This document shows, piece after piece, positions 1 through 7,057 of a stretch of DNA of 8,564 nt. Within the stretch, counting starts at the first letter, position 1, and each line of letters opens with the position of its first letter. Both the position numbers and the translations under genes were made by a program. The notes under the pieces were generated by a model. It was given only the letters and a program-made list of their open reading frames with translations, searched no databases and was not told the DNA's origin. Source of the DNA: DATJFX01 sp035495465 (GTDB lineage: Bacteria > Patescibacteriota > Doudnabacteria > UBA920 > O2-02-FULL-48-8); NCBI GenBank assembly GCA_035495465.1, contig DATJFX010000046.1, positions 1-8,564 on the forward strand, in the 5' to 3' direction.

Positions 1-378
1 GTGCAGCTTTACGATATTATTTATGAATTAGTGGAAGATTTAACCAAACAAGTAGTAGATATGCTTACTCCAGAAGTTTTACGTACGGATCTGGGACGGG
101 CGAAAATTTTGGCTATATTCCGAACAGAAAAAGATAAGATGATCGTCGGAGGAAATGTCGCAGAAGGGAAAGTTAAAGAAGGAGCTGAATTTGAAATCAA
201 GCGGGGGGATGAAATTATCGGCAAGGGACAAGTAACAGAGCTTCAGCAAAGTAAAGTAAAGGCCAAAGAGGTCCTTCGTGGCAGTGAATTCGGCATGAGC
301 GTGAAAACCAATTCCAAAATTATGGAAGGAGATGTGCTCGTCATGTTTGAAGAGACTATTAGAAAACGTACTTTATAA
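1..378 (+). CDS. infB: Translation initiation factor IF-2, C-terminal part (5' partial)
   Basis: This is the last 125 codons of IF-2, the GTPase that brings initiator fMet-tRNA to the 30S subunit and promotes subunit joining in the cytoplasm. The GTPase core lies upstream of the window. What remains starts in the end of the C1 region (YDIIYELVEDL, like the YNLIDEV segment of known IF-2) and runs through the C2 beta-barrel that binds fMet-tRNA: an AEVRDVF-like AKILAIF, then GNVAEGKVKEGAEFEIKR, SEFGMSVK and a final EGDVLVMFEE. The reading frame is open from base 1, and the GTG there is an internal Val codon, not a start. It ends with TAA 21 nt before rbfA, the usual infB-rbfA order, so the two are probably cotranscribed. 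No frameshift or missing block is seen in this part. Confidence 0.95.
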   Translation: MQLYDIIYELVEDLTKQVVDMLTPEVLRTDLGRAKILAIFRTEKDKMIVGGNVAEGKVKEGAEFEIKRGDEIIGKGQVTELQQSKVKAKEVLRGSEFGMSVKTNSKIMEGDVLVMFEETIRKRTL

Positions 379-399
379 CTTCTCTATTTATAAAAAAAC

Positions 400-732
400 A
401 TGAGTCGTAGAACTGAAAAAGTTGCAGCATTATTGCATAAAGAAGTCGGCGAATATCTCAGTCGGCTAGAATTGCCAGTTCTGACCACGATTAGCAAAGT
501 AGAAGTGAGTCCAGATTTGAAGCACAGCAAAATCTGGGTGACAATTATGGGAAATGCGGAAAAGCAAAAAGTAGTTATTGCGGAGCTTGCTGAAAATCTT
601 TCCGATTTACAGCATGAATTAAATAAAAAATTGATTATGAAATTCGTTCCTCGAATTTTTTTTGTTGCTGATCATGGCGAAGAATACGCTTCGCATATTA
701 ATGAATTACTCAGACATGCCAACGAAGAATAA
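400..732 (+). CDS. rbfA: Ribosome-binding factor A
   Basis: A 110-residue protein matching RbfA, a KH-fold assembly factor that binds the 30S subunit and helps late 16S rRNA processing and maturation. The N-terminus MSRRTEKVAALLHKEV is the typical opening helix. The middle LTTISKVEVSPDLKHSKIWVTIMG is the family's strand region (V.vs.Dl..a.V.v). The C-terminal KFVPRIFFVADHGEEY corresponds to the R..PeL.F..D motif, although the usual first Arg is Lys here. Length is at the short end for the family. It lies 21 nt after infB and its last 17 nt overlap the DHH gene, suggesting one transcript and translational coupling. The start at ATG 400 is preceded by an A-rich run with no Shine-Dalgarno motif. 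The start is chosen because it gives the full family N-terminus. Confidence 0.9.
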   Translation: MSRRTEKVAALLHKEVGEYLSRLELPVLTTISKVEVSPDLKHSKIWVTIMGNAEKQKVVIAELAENLSDLQHELNKKLIMKFVPRIFFVADHGEEYASHINELLRHANEE

Positions 733-1672
733 ATTACAATATAAAAAAGCTCTGGAACTCATCCAGAGTTCAGATCGGATTTTTTTAACTACTCACGAAG
801 GAACAGACGGGGATGATTTGGGTAGTTGCTTAGCCTTGAAATTTTATTTGGAAAGCCTTGGCAAGAAGTCTGTAGTAGGGATAAAGGGAGGTGTGCCGAA
901 AAATTTATTATTTTTGCCTGGCACGGAACAGGTCCGGGAACAATTGCCAGAAGAACATTTCGACCTCGTTATCACTTTTGGTTGCAATAAAGTGGAGCGT
1001 ACAGGTTTTGAAAAACTTAAGAGTTTATCAAAACCTATTATTAATTTTGACCACCATCCGGATAATTCTAACTTTGCTACAGTCAATGTGGTGGATCCTG
1101 AGACTTCAGCTGTGGCTGAATTAATTTATTATTTTTTACAATTTGCCCAAGCTGCTATCACTAAAACAGTTGCCACTTGTTTATTAACGGGAATTTTTAC
1201 AGATACCGGAGGATTTAAACACGCTAATACTTCAGCGCAAGCTTTAGAAGTGGCTTCTGAACTTCTCAAAAAAGGAGCTCGGATTGATAAAATTGCCATG
1301 CAGACTATGGGGCGGAAAAGACCGAGCGCGATCAAAGCTTGGGCTAAGGGATTGGAGAATGCCAGGTTTGATTCCGAGAAACGTATGGTCTTTTCAGTCC
1401 TAACTGAGGAGGACTTGAAAGAAATTGGCGCAACGGACGAGGACTTAGACGGTTTTGTGGAGTTATTGAACAATATGCCCCAAGCTAGATTTGCCTTGCT
1501 TTTGCGGCAAGATGGGGAAGAAGTAAAAGGAAGTCTAAGAAGCGAACCTCATAAAAAGGTAGACGTTTCTAAAATAGCCAAATCTTTCGGAGGCGGAGGT
1601 CATAAGTTAGCCTCAGGCTTTAAAATCAAGGGAAAACTCAAAAAAGCTGGACAGGCTTGGAAGATTGAGTAA
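716..1672 (+). CDS. DHH/DHHA1 phosphoesterase, NrnA-like (oligoribonuclease / pAp phosphatase family)
   Basis: A 318-residue DHH-DHHA1 protein of the type found next to rbfA in many bacteria. NrnA members degrade short RNA oligomers and dephosphorylate pAp, using two Mn ions. Visible motifs: motif I with H27, D31 and D33 in THEGTDGDD; motif III DHH at 112-114; motif IV D163 in GIFTDTGG; and the DHHA1 substrate motif GGGGH at 292-296. Motif II is abnormal: the segment LVITFGCNKVERTG has Gly89 where the family has a metal-binding Asp, a one-base difference (GGT for GAT). The frame stays open upstream to an ATG at 662, but that would overlap rbfA by 71 nt and add 18 residues read from the rbfA coding region, so ATG 716 is preferred. 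The exact substrate cannot be deduced, and activity may be altered. Confidence 0.87.
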   Translation: MPTKNKLQYKKALELIQSSDRIFLTTHEGTDGDDLGSCLALKFYLESLGKKSVVGIKGGVPKNLLFLPGTEQVREQLPEEHFDLVITFGCNKVERTGFEKLKSLSKPIINFDHHPDNSNFATVNVVDPETSAVAELIYYFLQFAQAAITKTVATCLLTGIFTDTGGFKHANTSAQALEVASELLKKGARIDKIAMQTMGRKRPSAIKAWAKGLENARFDSEKRMVFSVLTEEDLKEIGATDEDLDGFVELLNNMPQARFALLLRQDGEEVKGSLRSEPHKKVDVSKIAKSFGGGGHKLASGFKIKGKLKKAGQAWKIE

Positions 1673-1694
1673 ATATTTTGGTTTGTGTTAGAAT
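1665..1694 (+). promoter_or_regulatory. Probable promoter of ftsK
   Basis: A TTGAGT -35 (1665-1670) in the last codons of the DHH gene is separated by 18 nt from a TAGAAT -10 (1689-1694), which is preceded by TG at -15/-14 (1686-1687), an extended -10. The predicted start near 1701 leaves only about 6 nt before the ATG at 1707, so the mRNA would be nearly leaderless. This is a match by eye only. Confidence 0.45.
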
Positions 1695-1706
1695 AAGTAG
1701 GCATTT

Positions 1707-3908
1707 ATGTCCAGAAAAAAACACCAAGATCAAGCAGAATATCCCTCATTTCGTAGACCGCAATTAAATTTGCGCAAAGAAACCCGCCGCGGTGTTGCCG
1801 TGGTCATTTTTGTGGTGTTAGCTGTAATTTTTACCTTAAGTTTAATCGGAGTAGCGGGACCTTTTGGATCTGTGGCAAATCAGGTTTTGAAATTAGCTTT
1901 TGGCTGGGTAGCATTTGTGGTGCCAATTATTTTTTTAGTAGTGGCGGTAGCTTTATTTCGCCAAAATCCTCAGGAAGAATCTTCTTCTGTTTCGACACAT
2001 GCTTATGTTGGAGCTGTGCTTCTCACTTTAACTTTAACGGGCTTACTTCATCTTTGGGTAATTCGCAATGATGTGAGTATGGCGTTTGATTTAGTAAAGG
2101 CGGGTCATGGCGGAGGGTATCTGGGAATTCTTACCAGTTATCCCTTAATGCATTTGATGGGATTTTATGCCAGCTTGATTATTTTATTGGCGGGTTTAGT
2201 AATTTCCATTCTGGTTACCTTCAATGTTTCCTTTTTTGAATTATTTCAGCCAACTCCGAAAGAAGAATTGGCCAAACAGCCTCTTAAACCCAACGGCAAG
2301 TTAAAAATTAATAATGCTGCGAATGCTGGGTTTACCAAGGAGGCAGTAGGGGAAGTAAATAAAGCTATTGCTTCGGAAAAATTGGAAACCACAGTAAATA
2401 ATTTAGTAGATTTGCCTCCGGTCACTGCCAGTAAAATGGCTTCTAAGGTAGATAAGAATTGGAAGTTTCCCTCCATTGATTTATTGGATGATGCGAAAAC
2501 CAAGGTAGATTCTGGTAATATCGAAGCCAATGTTTCGATTATTCAAAAAACCTTAAATGACTTTGGGATTGAAGTAGAAATGGGCGAGGTTAATGTTGGG
2601 CCGACTGTTACTCAATATACATTTCGGCCAGCAGTGGGCGTGAAACTTTCTCAGATCGCAAGTCTTCAAAATGATATTGCTCTCGCTTTAGCTGCTAGTT
2701 CGCTTCGTATGGAATTGCCAATTCCGGGCAAGGCTCTAGTAGGTATAGAAATTCCGAACATTACCAAATCAATTGTCAGAATCAAAGAAATTGTAGGCAA
2801 TACTGTTTTGGCGGACAATGCCTCTAAACTGGCCTTTGCTTTAGGCCGAGATGTGGCTGGAAATCCAATAGCAGCAGACTTATCTCGCATGCCGCATTTG
2901 TTAATTGCCGGCGCTACCGGCTCTGGGAAATCTGTTGCTGTAAACTCGATTTTACTGAGCATGCTGTTTCGCGCTACTCCCCAAGAGGTGAAGTTTGTGA
3001 TTATCGATCCGAAGCGAGTGGAATTAAATTTGTATAATGACCTGCCACATTTGTTAACCCCAGTTATTACAGATCATCAAAAAGCTGTGAATGCTTTGAA
3101 GTGGACTGTGGCAGAAATGGACCGCAGATATAAATTGTTATCCGAAGTGCACAAGCGCAATATCACCGAATATAATGCTTCTTCTCCTACGAATTTACCT
3201 TATATAGTAGTAGTGGTGGATGAGTTGGCGGATCTTATGAGTGTGTCACAAAATGAAGTAGAAGCAACTATTGTCCGACTTGCTCAAATGGCCCGTGCCG
3301 TGGGTATTCACTTAGTCGTGGCAACTCAGCGTCCGTCAGTAGACGTGATCACGGGTTTGATTAAAGCCAATATCACAGCGCGTATGGCATTTGCTGTCGC
3401 ATCTCAAGTTGATTCCCGCACGATCTTAGACAGTGCTGGTGCGGAAAAACTTTTGGGATCAGGAGATATGTTATATGTCACAGCAGAACTTCCGAAACCA
3501 AAACGTATCCAAGGTTCGTTTGTCACAGAAAAAGAAATTAAAAAAGTTGTGGACTTTATAAAAGGTGAAGCAGGCAGTATTATCTACGATACGCAGATTA
3601 CCGAAAAACCAACTCGAGATATTAGCATTCCTGGATTTGAAGGCACTGGCGGTGATGATGACGAACTTTTGCAAGATGCAATTGAAACTGTCAGGAATGC
3701 TGGGAAAGCTTCCGCATCTCTTTTACAACGACGGCTTCGAGTAGGTTACGCCCGTGCTGCTAGACTTTTAGATATTTTAGAAGACAAAGGAATAATTGGT
3801 CCTGGGGAAGGAGCAAAACCTCGAGAAGTTTATGGCAGCGAAGGAACAACTGGTGGCGAAGTTTCGGAAGAAGATGAGTTCGAAAAGTCCCAGGAAGGCC
3901 AGTATTAG
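1707..3908 (+). CDS. ftsK: FtsK/SpoIIIE-family DNA translocase
   Basis: A 733-residue membrane-anchored hexameric ATPase that pumps chromosomal DNA through the division septum. Domain order: a basic N-terminal tail; four hydrophobic segments at roughly 29-50, 64-84, 99-118 and 149-172; a short linker; the alpha/beta motor; and a C-terminal winged-helix gamma domain at about 650-710 (LLQDAIETV...SLLQRRLRVGYARAARLLD), which in known FtsK reads orientation signals on DNA. Walker A is GATGSGKS at 402-409 and Walker B is VVVVDELADLM with D505/E506. IDPKRVEL and ATQRPSVDVITGLIKAN are further family signatures. The length resembles SpoIIIE rather than the much longer E. coli FtsK with its extended linker. 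An acidic tail (EEDEFEKSQEGQ) ends the protein. It has its own predicted promoter and terminator, so it seems to be a separate transcription unit. ATG 1707 gives the full membrane domain. Confidence 0.96.
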   Translation: MSRKKHQDQAEYPSFRRPQLNLRKETRRGVAVVIFVVLAVIFTLSLIGVAGPFGSVANQVLKLAFGWVAFVVPIIFLVVAVALFRQNPQEESSSVSTHAYVGAVLLTLTLTGLLHLWVIRNDVSMAFDLVKAGHGGGYLGILTSYPLMHLMGFYASLIILLAGLVISILVTFNVSFFELFQPTPKEELAKQPLKPNGKLKINNAANAGFTKEAVGEVNKAIASEKLETTVNNLVDLPPVTASKMASKVDKNWKFPSIDLLDDAKTKVDSGNIEANVSIIQKTLNDFGIEVEMGEVNVGPTVTQYTFRPAVGVKLSQIASLQNDIALALAASSLRMELPIPGKALVGIEIPNITKSIVRIKEIVGNTVLADNASKLAFALGRDVAGNPIAADLSRMPHLLIAGATGSGKSVAVNSILLSMLFRATPQEVKFVIIDPKRVELNLYNDLPHLLTPVITDHQKAVNALKWTVAEMDRRYKLLSEVHKRNITEYNASSPTNLPYIVVVVDELADLMSVSQNEVEATIVRLAQMARAVGIHLVVATQRPSVDVITGLIKANITARMAFAVASQVDSRTILDSAGAEKLLGSGDMLYVTAELPKPKRIQGSFVTEKEIKKVVDFIKGEAGSIIYDTQITEKPTRDISIPGFEGTGGDDDELLQDAIETVRNAGKASASLLQRRLRVGYARAARLLDILEDKGIIGPGEGAKPREVYGSEGTTGGEVSEEDEFEKSQEGQY

Positions 3909-3949
3909 TTTGACAACTTAAAAGCTTGAGGTTAGGATGATGACGAAGG

Positions 3950-3976
3950 CGGCTTTCAGAGCCGTTTTTGTTTTTT
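3950..3976 (+). terminator. Intrinsic terminator after ftsK
   Basis: CGGCT (3950-3954) pairs perfectly with AGCCG (3960-3964) around a 5-nt loop and is followed directly by TTTTTGTTTTTT (3965-3976). It lies 41 nt after the ftsK stop codon and just before the next promoter. Confidence 0.85.
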
Positions 3977-3977
3977 A

Positions 3978-3986
3978 TGGTATTAT
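3978..3986 (+). promoter_or_regulatory. Extended -10 promoter of the RhuM-Fic gene
   Basis: TG (3978-3979), one base, then TATTAT (3981-3986) form an extended -10 element. No good -35 exists at the right spacing because that region is the ftsK terminator. Transcription would start near 3993, giving a leader of about 41 nt made up almost entirely of the palindromic hairpin at 4001-4025. Confidence 0.45.
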
Positions 3987-3995
3987 TTAGACGCT

Positions 3996-4030
3996 AATCA
4001 AACTACCGGAAAAAACGCGGTAGTTCAAAT
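3996..4030 (+). repeat. Palindromic 35-nt repeat, copy 1 (leader of the Fic gene)
   Basis: Arms AACTACCG (4001-4008) and CGGTAGTT (4018-4025) are perfect complements around a 9-nt A-rich loop. The flanks AATCA and CAAAT are identical to those of a second copy at 4223-4257. The two copies have the same length (35 nt) and match at 27 of 35 positions by my count. Within the arms, two base pairs differ in a compensatory way (C-G versus T-A, G-C versus C-G). The repeat ends 3 nt before the start codon, so as RNA it would sit where ribosomes bind. Confidence 0.8.
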
Positions 4031-4033
4031 CTT

Positions 4034-5041
4034 ATGGAAACTCAAGAAAATAAGGGTGAGGTCATTATTTATAAAGGAGATCAAACGCCAGAAATTCAAG
4101 TAAATCTGGTGGATGAGACTGTGTGGCTTAGCCAGGCTCAATTGTCGCAGCTTTTTGATAGAAATATCCCTACTATCATTGAGCATATTCAAAATGTCTA
4201 TAAAACTGCAGAACTTAGCCAAAATCAAACTACTCGGAAATTCCGAGTAGTTCAAATTGAAGGGAAAAAGGAGGTAGAAAGAGAAATAACCTTCTATAAC
4301 TTAGATATGATCATTTCTGTGGGTTATCGGGTCAATTCCAAGCGAGGGACTCAATTTAGGATCTGGGCCACGAGAACTCTGCGAGATTTTATCTTGAAGG
4401 GTTATTTGATCAACGAAAAACGGCTGAAAGAAAACGAAGAATTGAAGCTGAAAGAATTACAAGGCGCGGTATCACTGATGCAACAAGCCTTGGAAGTCCG
4501 TCGGCTGGAAGGATATGAAAAGGATTTATTAAAAATTATTACTGACTATGCCAACACCTGGCTGACTTTGTATAAATTTGACTCCGGAACATTAGGCATT
4601 GAAGGAATAAAAAAAGAAGCAAAGCATTTGGACCACGGGGAAATTAAAAAAACTATTGAACGCTTCAAAGTGCGCCTGATGAAAGAGAAAGAGGCGAGCG
4701 AATTGTTTGGTCAGGAAGTATCGGAAAAACTCTTGTCTTTGCTTGGTAACCTTCGTCAAACTTACGGCGGAAAAGATTTATATCCAACTTTAGATGAAAA
4801 AGCTGCACACTTACTTTACTTTGCTGTAAAGAATCATCCGTTTGTCGATGGCAATAAAAGAATTGGTGCACTTTTGTTTATTTTATTTTTAGTACAAAAT
4901 AATTATCTCCATAATAAAAGAGGGGAACGGAAAATCAATGACAGTGCTCTCACTGCGTTAACTCTTCTTGTAGCTGAATCCAAACCGCAACAAAAAGAAA
5001 TTATGATTCGGTTAATTGTAAATTTGATTAATAAGAAATAA
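4034..5041 (+). CDS. RhuM-like N-terminus fused to a Fic/Doc domain
   Basis: A 335-residue protein. Residues about 8-125 resemble the RhuM virulence-protein family (VDETVWLSQAQLSQLF, then FYNLDMIISVGYRVNSKRGTQFRIWATRTL), a region common in mobile or accessory genes and likely to include a helix-turn-helix-like fold. A helical linker follows. The C-terminal part carries the Fic motif HPFVDGNKR at 268-276: His268, Asp272, Asn274 and Arg276 are all present, with Lys275 where AMP-transferring Fic proteins usually have Gly. Doc-type kinases also have Lys there, so AMPylation versus phosphorylation cannot be decided. No S/TxxxE(G/N) inhibitory motif is apparent and no small antitoxin gene lies beside it. 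Codons 64-75 contain a perfect palindrome (see the repeat entries). The gene sits between ftsK and a RodZ-like gene, with only 4 nt to the latter. No Shine-Dalgarno is seen. The function in the cell is unknown. Confidence 0.88.
   Translation: METQENKGEVIIYKGDQTPEIQVNLVDETVWLSQAQLSQLFDRNIPTIIEHIQNVYKTAELSQNQTTRKFRVVQIEGKKEVEREITFYNLDMIISVGYRVNSKRGTQFRIWATRTLRDFILKGYLINEKRLKENEELKLKELQGAVSLMQQALEVRRLEGYEKDLLKIITDYANTWLTLYKFDSGTLGIEGIKKEAKHLDHGEIKKTIERFKVRLMKEKEASELFGQEVSEKLLSLLGNLRQTYGGKDLYPTLDEKAAHLLYFAVKNHPFVDGNKRIGALLFILFLVQNNYLHNKRGERKINDSALTALTLLVAESKPQQKEIMIRLIVNLINKK
4223..4257 (+). repeat. Palindromic 35-nt repeat, copy 2 (inside the Fic gene)
   Basis: Twelve-base arms AACTACTCGGAA (4228-4239) and TTCCGAGTAGTT (4241-4252) are perfect reverse complements around a single central A, giving a 25-nt palindrome. 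The flanks AATCA and CAAAT match copy 1. The repeat begins on a codon boundary and encodes residues 64-75 (NQTTRKFRVVQI), which fit the normal RhuM family pattern, so it is not an obvious insertion that disrupts the protein. Confidence 0.85.
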
Positions 5042-5045
5042 TTTC

Positions 5046-5975
5046 ATGGCTGAACAGAATTTATTTAAAACCAAGACGGTAAAAATTGATACCCTGGGTG
5101 AATATCTACTTTCAGTGCGCCAGCAACTAAATTTGGATATTAAAACTGTCGGTCTGCTCACCCAAATAAAGCCTGCTTATCTGGAAGATTTGGAAGCCGG
5201 AAATTATCAAAAACTTCCAGCTGAAGTATATATACGTGGATTTTTAAAAAGTTTATCAGAAGTTTATCGGATTAAGGAGCAAATTTTAATTGATCAATAT
5301 GAAAAGGAACGGGGCATTGAACCGGCGAAAGGCGCTACCTTATCTAAAAAAGAAAAAGTGTGGGCGTTAACCCCTAAAACCTTGGTTATTGGTAGCAGCG
5401 TATTGGTACTATTATTGGCACTGTTATATGTAGCCACTGAGATTCGTTCAGTATTAGTACCTCCTGCCTTACAAGTTTCTGAACCGCCCACTGACCAGAC
5501 CGTTCCGGGCGATTCGGTGGTGGTATCAGGAGTTGCGGAAATCGGCGCCGATGTGTCGATTAATAACCAGGCAGTCCTAACTGATTCCAGCGGCCAGTTT
5601 ACTGAGAATTTAATATTAAGCCCGGGGTTAAATGTGATTGAGGTCCAAGCTTCAAATAAATTTGGAAAAATCAGCAAAGTGGCCCGAACTATTAATAGTA
5701 CTGTGGATCAAACTAAAGTATTACCGGCTTCTGTAGTCAATGTGACAGTGAACGTTGGCCCTAATAGTGCCTGGGTGTATATCGAAGCTGATGGGGTAGT
5801 AGTGCAGCGAGGAACCATGTTAGCCGGTTCGTCAAAAATTGTGCAGGCCAAGAATGAAATAATATTAACTTCGGCTGATGCAGGTTCTACAGACGTTACT
5901 TATAATGGCAAGGATTTAGGAAAATTGGGTCGTGACGGAGAGGTGATAAGAAACGTTGAGTTTTCATCGCAATAG
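5046..5975 (+). CDS. RodZ-like helix-turn-helix membrane protein
   Basis: A 309-residue single-pass membrane protein with RodZ architecture. A cytoplasmic HTH of the RodZ type spans about 16-85 (TLGEYLLSVRQQLNLDIKTV, then ITQIKPAYLEDLEAGNY-like helices and LPAEVYIRGFLKSL). A basic stretch and one transmembrane helix follow at about 112-132. Outside, an Ig-like beta domain (about 140-217: GDSVVVSGVAEIGADVSINN, LSPGLNVIEVQASNKFG) is followed by a RodZ C-terminal-like beta domain (about 229-307, with WVYIEADGVVVQRGTML). RodZ links MreB filaments to the cell-wall machinery. Whether this organism uses MreB cannot be told from the window. The Ig-like domain between the membrane helix and the C-terminal domain is an addition compared with E. 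coli RodZ. The ATG at 5046 is 4 nt after the Fic stop codon, so the two are probably cotranscribed; no clear separate promoter is seen. Confidence 0.82.
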   Translation: MAEQNLFKTKTVKIDTLGEYLLSVRQQLNLDIKTVGLLTQIKPAYLEDLEAGNYQKLPAEVYIRGFLKSLSEVYRIKEQILIDQYEKERGIEPAKGATLSKKEKVWALTPKTLVIGSSVLVLLLALLYVATEIRSVLVPPALQVSEPPTDQTVPGDSVVVSGVAEIGADVSINNQAVLTDSSGQFTENLILSPGLNVIEVQASNKFGKISKVARTINSTVDQTKVLPASVVNVTVNVGPNSAWVYIEADGVVVQRGTMLAGSSKIVQAKNEIILTSADAGSTDVTYNGKDLGKLGRDGEVIRNVEFSSQ

Positions 5976-5983
5976 TTTATAAT
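5956..5983 (+). promoter_or_regulatory. Probable recA promoter
   Basis: TTGAGT (5956-5961) and a perfect TATAAT (5978-5983) are separated by 16 nt. The -35 lies inside the final codons of the RodZ-like gene and the -10 begins 3 nt after its stop. The expected start is near 5990, leaving a leader of about 27 nt. No LexA-type inverted repeat was seen around it. Confidence 0.6.
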
Positions 5984-6016
5984 TAAAATAATTAACGGCG
6001 GAAAAGAAATAATCAT

Positions 6017-7045
6017 ATGGCGAAAACATCAAACAAAGCTAGCGGTACAAACTTAGAAGAAGCCTTGGCATCGATCCGAGATAAATTTGGCGAAGGTTCA
6101 ATCATGACTTTGCAAAAAGCGAAGACTATGAATGTAGAAGTTATTCCAACTGGTTGTTTGTCTTTGGATTTAGCATTAGGCGCTGGCGGCATTCCTAAGG
6201 GAAGAATTATAGAAATTTACGGTCCGGAAGCTTCCGGCAAAACTACATTAGCCATGCACATCGTAGCCGAGACTCAAAAAGAAGGTGGCGTGGCGGCGTT
6301 TGTGGATGCGGAACATGCACTCGATCCAGATCGCGCAAAAGCTGTTGGTGTAAAAATTGATAAACTTTTAATTTCTCAACCAGACAATGGTGAGCAAGCA
6401 TTGGATATCGTCGAAGCACTTGTGAGATCCAACAGTGTTGATTTAATTGTAGTCGACTCAGTCGCCGCTCTGACGCCGCGCGCGGAAATCGAAGGCGAGA
6501 TGGGTGACTCACATATGGGGCTTCACGCCAGACTGATGAGTCAAGCGCTCCGAAAACTTACAGCAATAATTTCTAAATCACATTGCACTGTAATTTTTAT
6601 AAATCAAATCCGAATGAAGATCGGAATAATGTTTGGCAATCCTGAAACGACTACTGGGGGACAGGCTTTGAAGTTTTATTCTTCAGTGCGGATCGAAGTC
6701 AGAAAACTGGCGCAGATTAAACAAGGAGAAACAATTGTAGGGAATCGAGTGAAGGCCAAGATTGTAAAAAATAAAGTAGCCGCGCCATTTAAGACTACGG
6801 AATTTGATATTATGTTTGGCGAGGGCGGGATTTCCTTCACCGGCGATTTATTGGACACAGCAGTTTTATATAAGACGATTATTAAAACTGGTAACACCTA
6901 TAGCTTTGGTGACGTGAAACTTGGCGTCGGACGTGAAACGGCGAAAACTTTCCTTAAAGATAACCCTAAGGTGGCTGCGGATATTGAAAAGGCAGTCCGG
7001 AAGCAGGCCAAAGACCAGGAATTGACCCTCGCACCTGGAGAATAA
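6017..7045 (+). CDS. recA: Recombinase RecA
   Basis: A 342-residue RecA, the ATPase that forms filaments on single-stranded DNA for homologous recombination and, where present, LexA cleavage. Walker A is GPEASGKT at 69-76. The catalytic Glu is E99 in FVDAEHALD. Walker B is LIVVDSVAAL. Loop L1 (EIEGEMGDSHMGLHARLMSQALRKL region) and loop L2 (NQIRMKIGIMFGNPETTTGG) are fully conserved, and no intein interrupts the gene. The C-terminus is slightly shorter than in E. coli and lacks the long acidic tail. The ATG at 6017 gives the full N-terminal polymerisation helix; GGAAAAG about 10 nt upstream is a weak ribosome-binding candidate. Its own promoter overlaps the RodZ-like gene, and a strong terminator follows 12 nt after the stop codon. 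Confidence 0.98.
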   Translation: MAKTSNKASGTNLEEALASIRDKFGEGSIMTLQKAKTMNVEVIPTGCLSLDLALGAGGIPKGRIIEIYGPEASGKTTLAMHIVAETQKEGGVAAFVDAEHALDPDRAKAVGVKIDKLLISQPDNGEQALDIVEALVRSNSVDLIVVDSVAALTPRAEIEGEMGDSHMGLHARLMSQALRKLTAIISKSHCTVIFINQIRMKIGIMFGNPETTTGGQALKFYSSVRIEVRKLAQIKQGETIVGNRVKAKIVKNKVAAPFKTTEFDIMFGEGGISFTGDLLDTAVLYKTIIKTGNTYSFGDVKLGVGRETAKTFLKDNPKVAADIEKAVRKQAKDQELTLAPGE

Positions 7046-7057
7046 ATAGAACTTTTT

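Noticed and set aside
662..715. Earlier in-frame ATG for the DHH protein
   Set aside because: It would overlap rbfA by 71 nt and add residues with no family similarity; ATG 716 fits the usual start just before the first helix.
4025..4255. Minus-strand ORF of 76 codons starting in the internal palindrome of the Fic gene
   Set aside because: It is fully antisense to a well-supported domain and has no family features; it is a by-product of the coding strand and the palindrome.
3996..4257. CRISPR array
   Set aside because: Only two palindromic copies 227 nt apart, one of them inside a coding region, with no regular spacers and no cas genes.
5956..6016. LexA/SOS box at recA
   Set aside because: No GAAC-N4-GTTC or CTG-N10-CAG type inverted repeat could be found in the recA promoter or leader.
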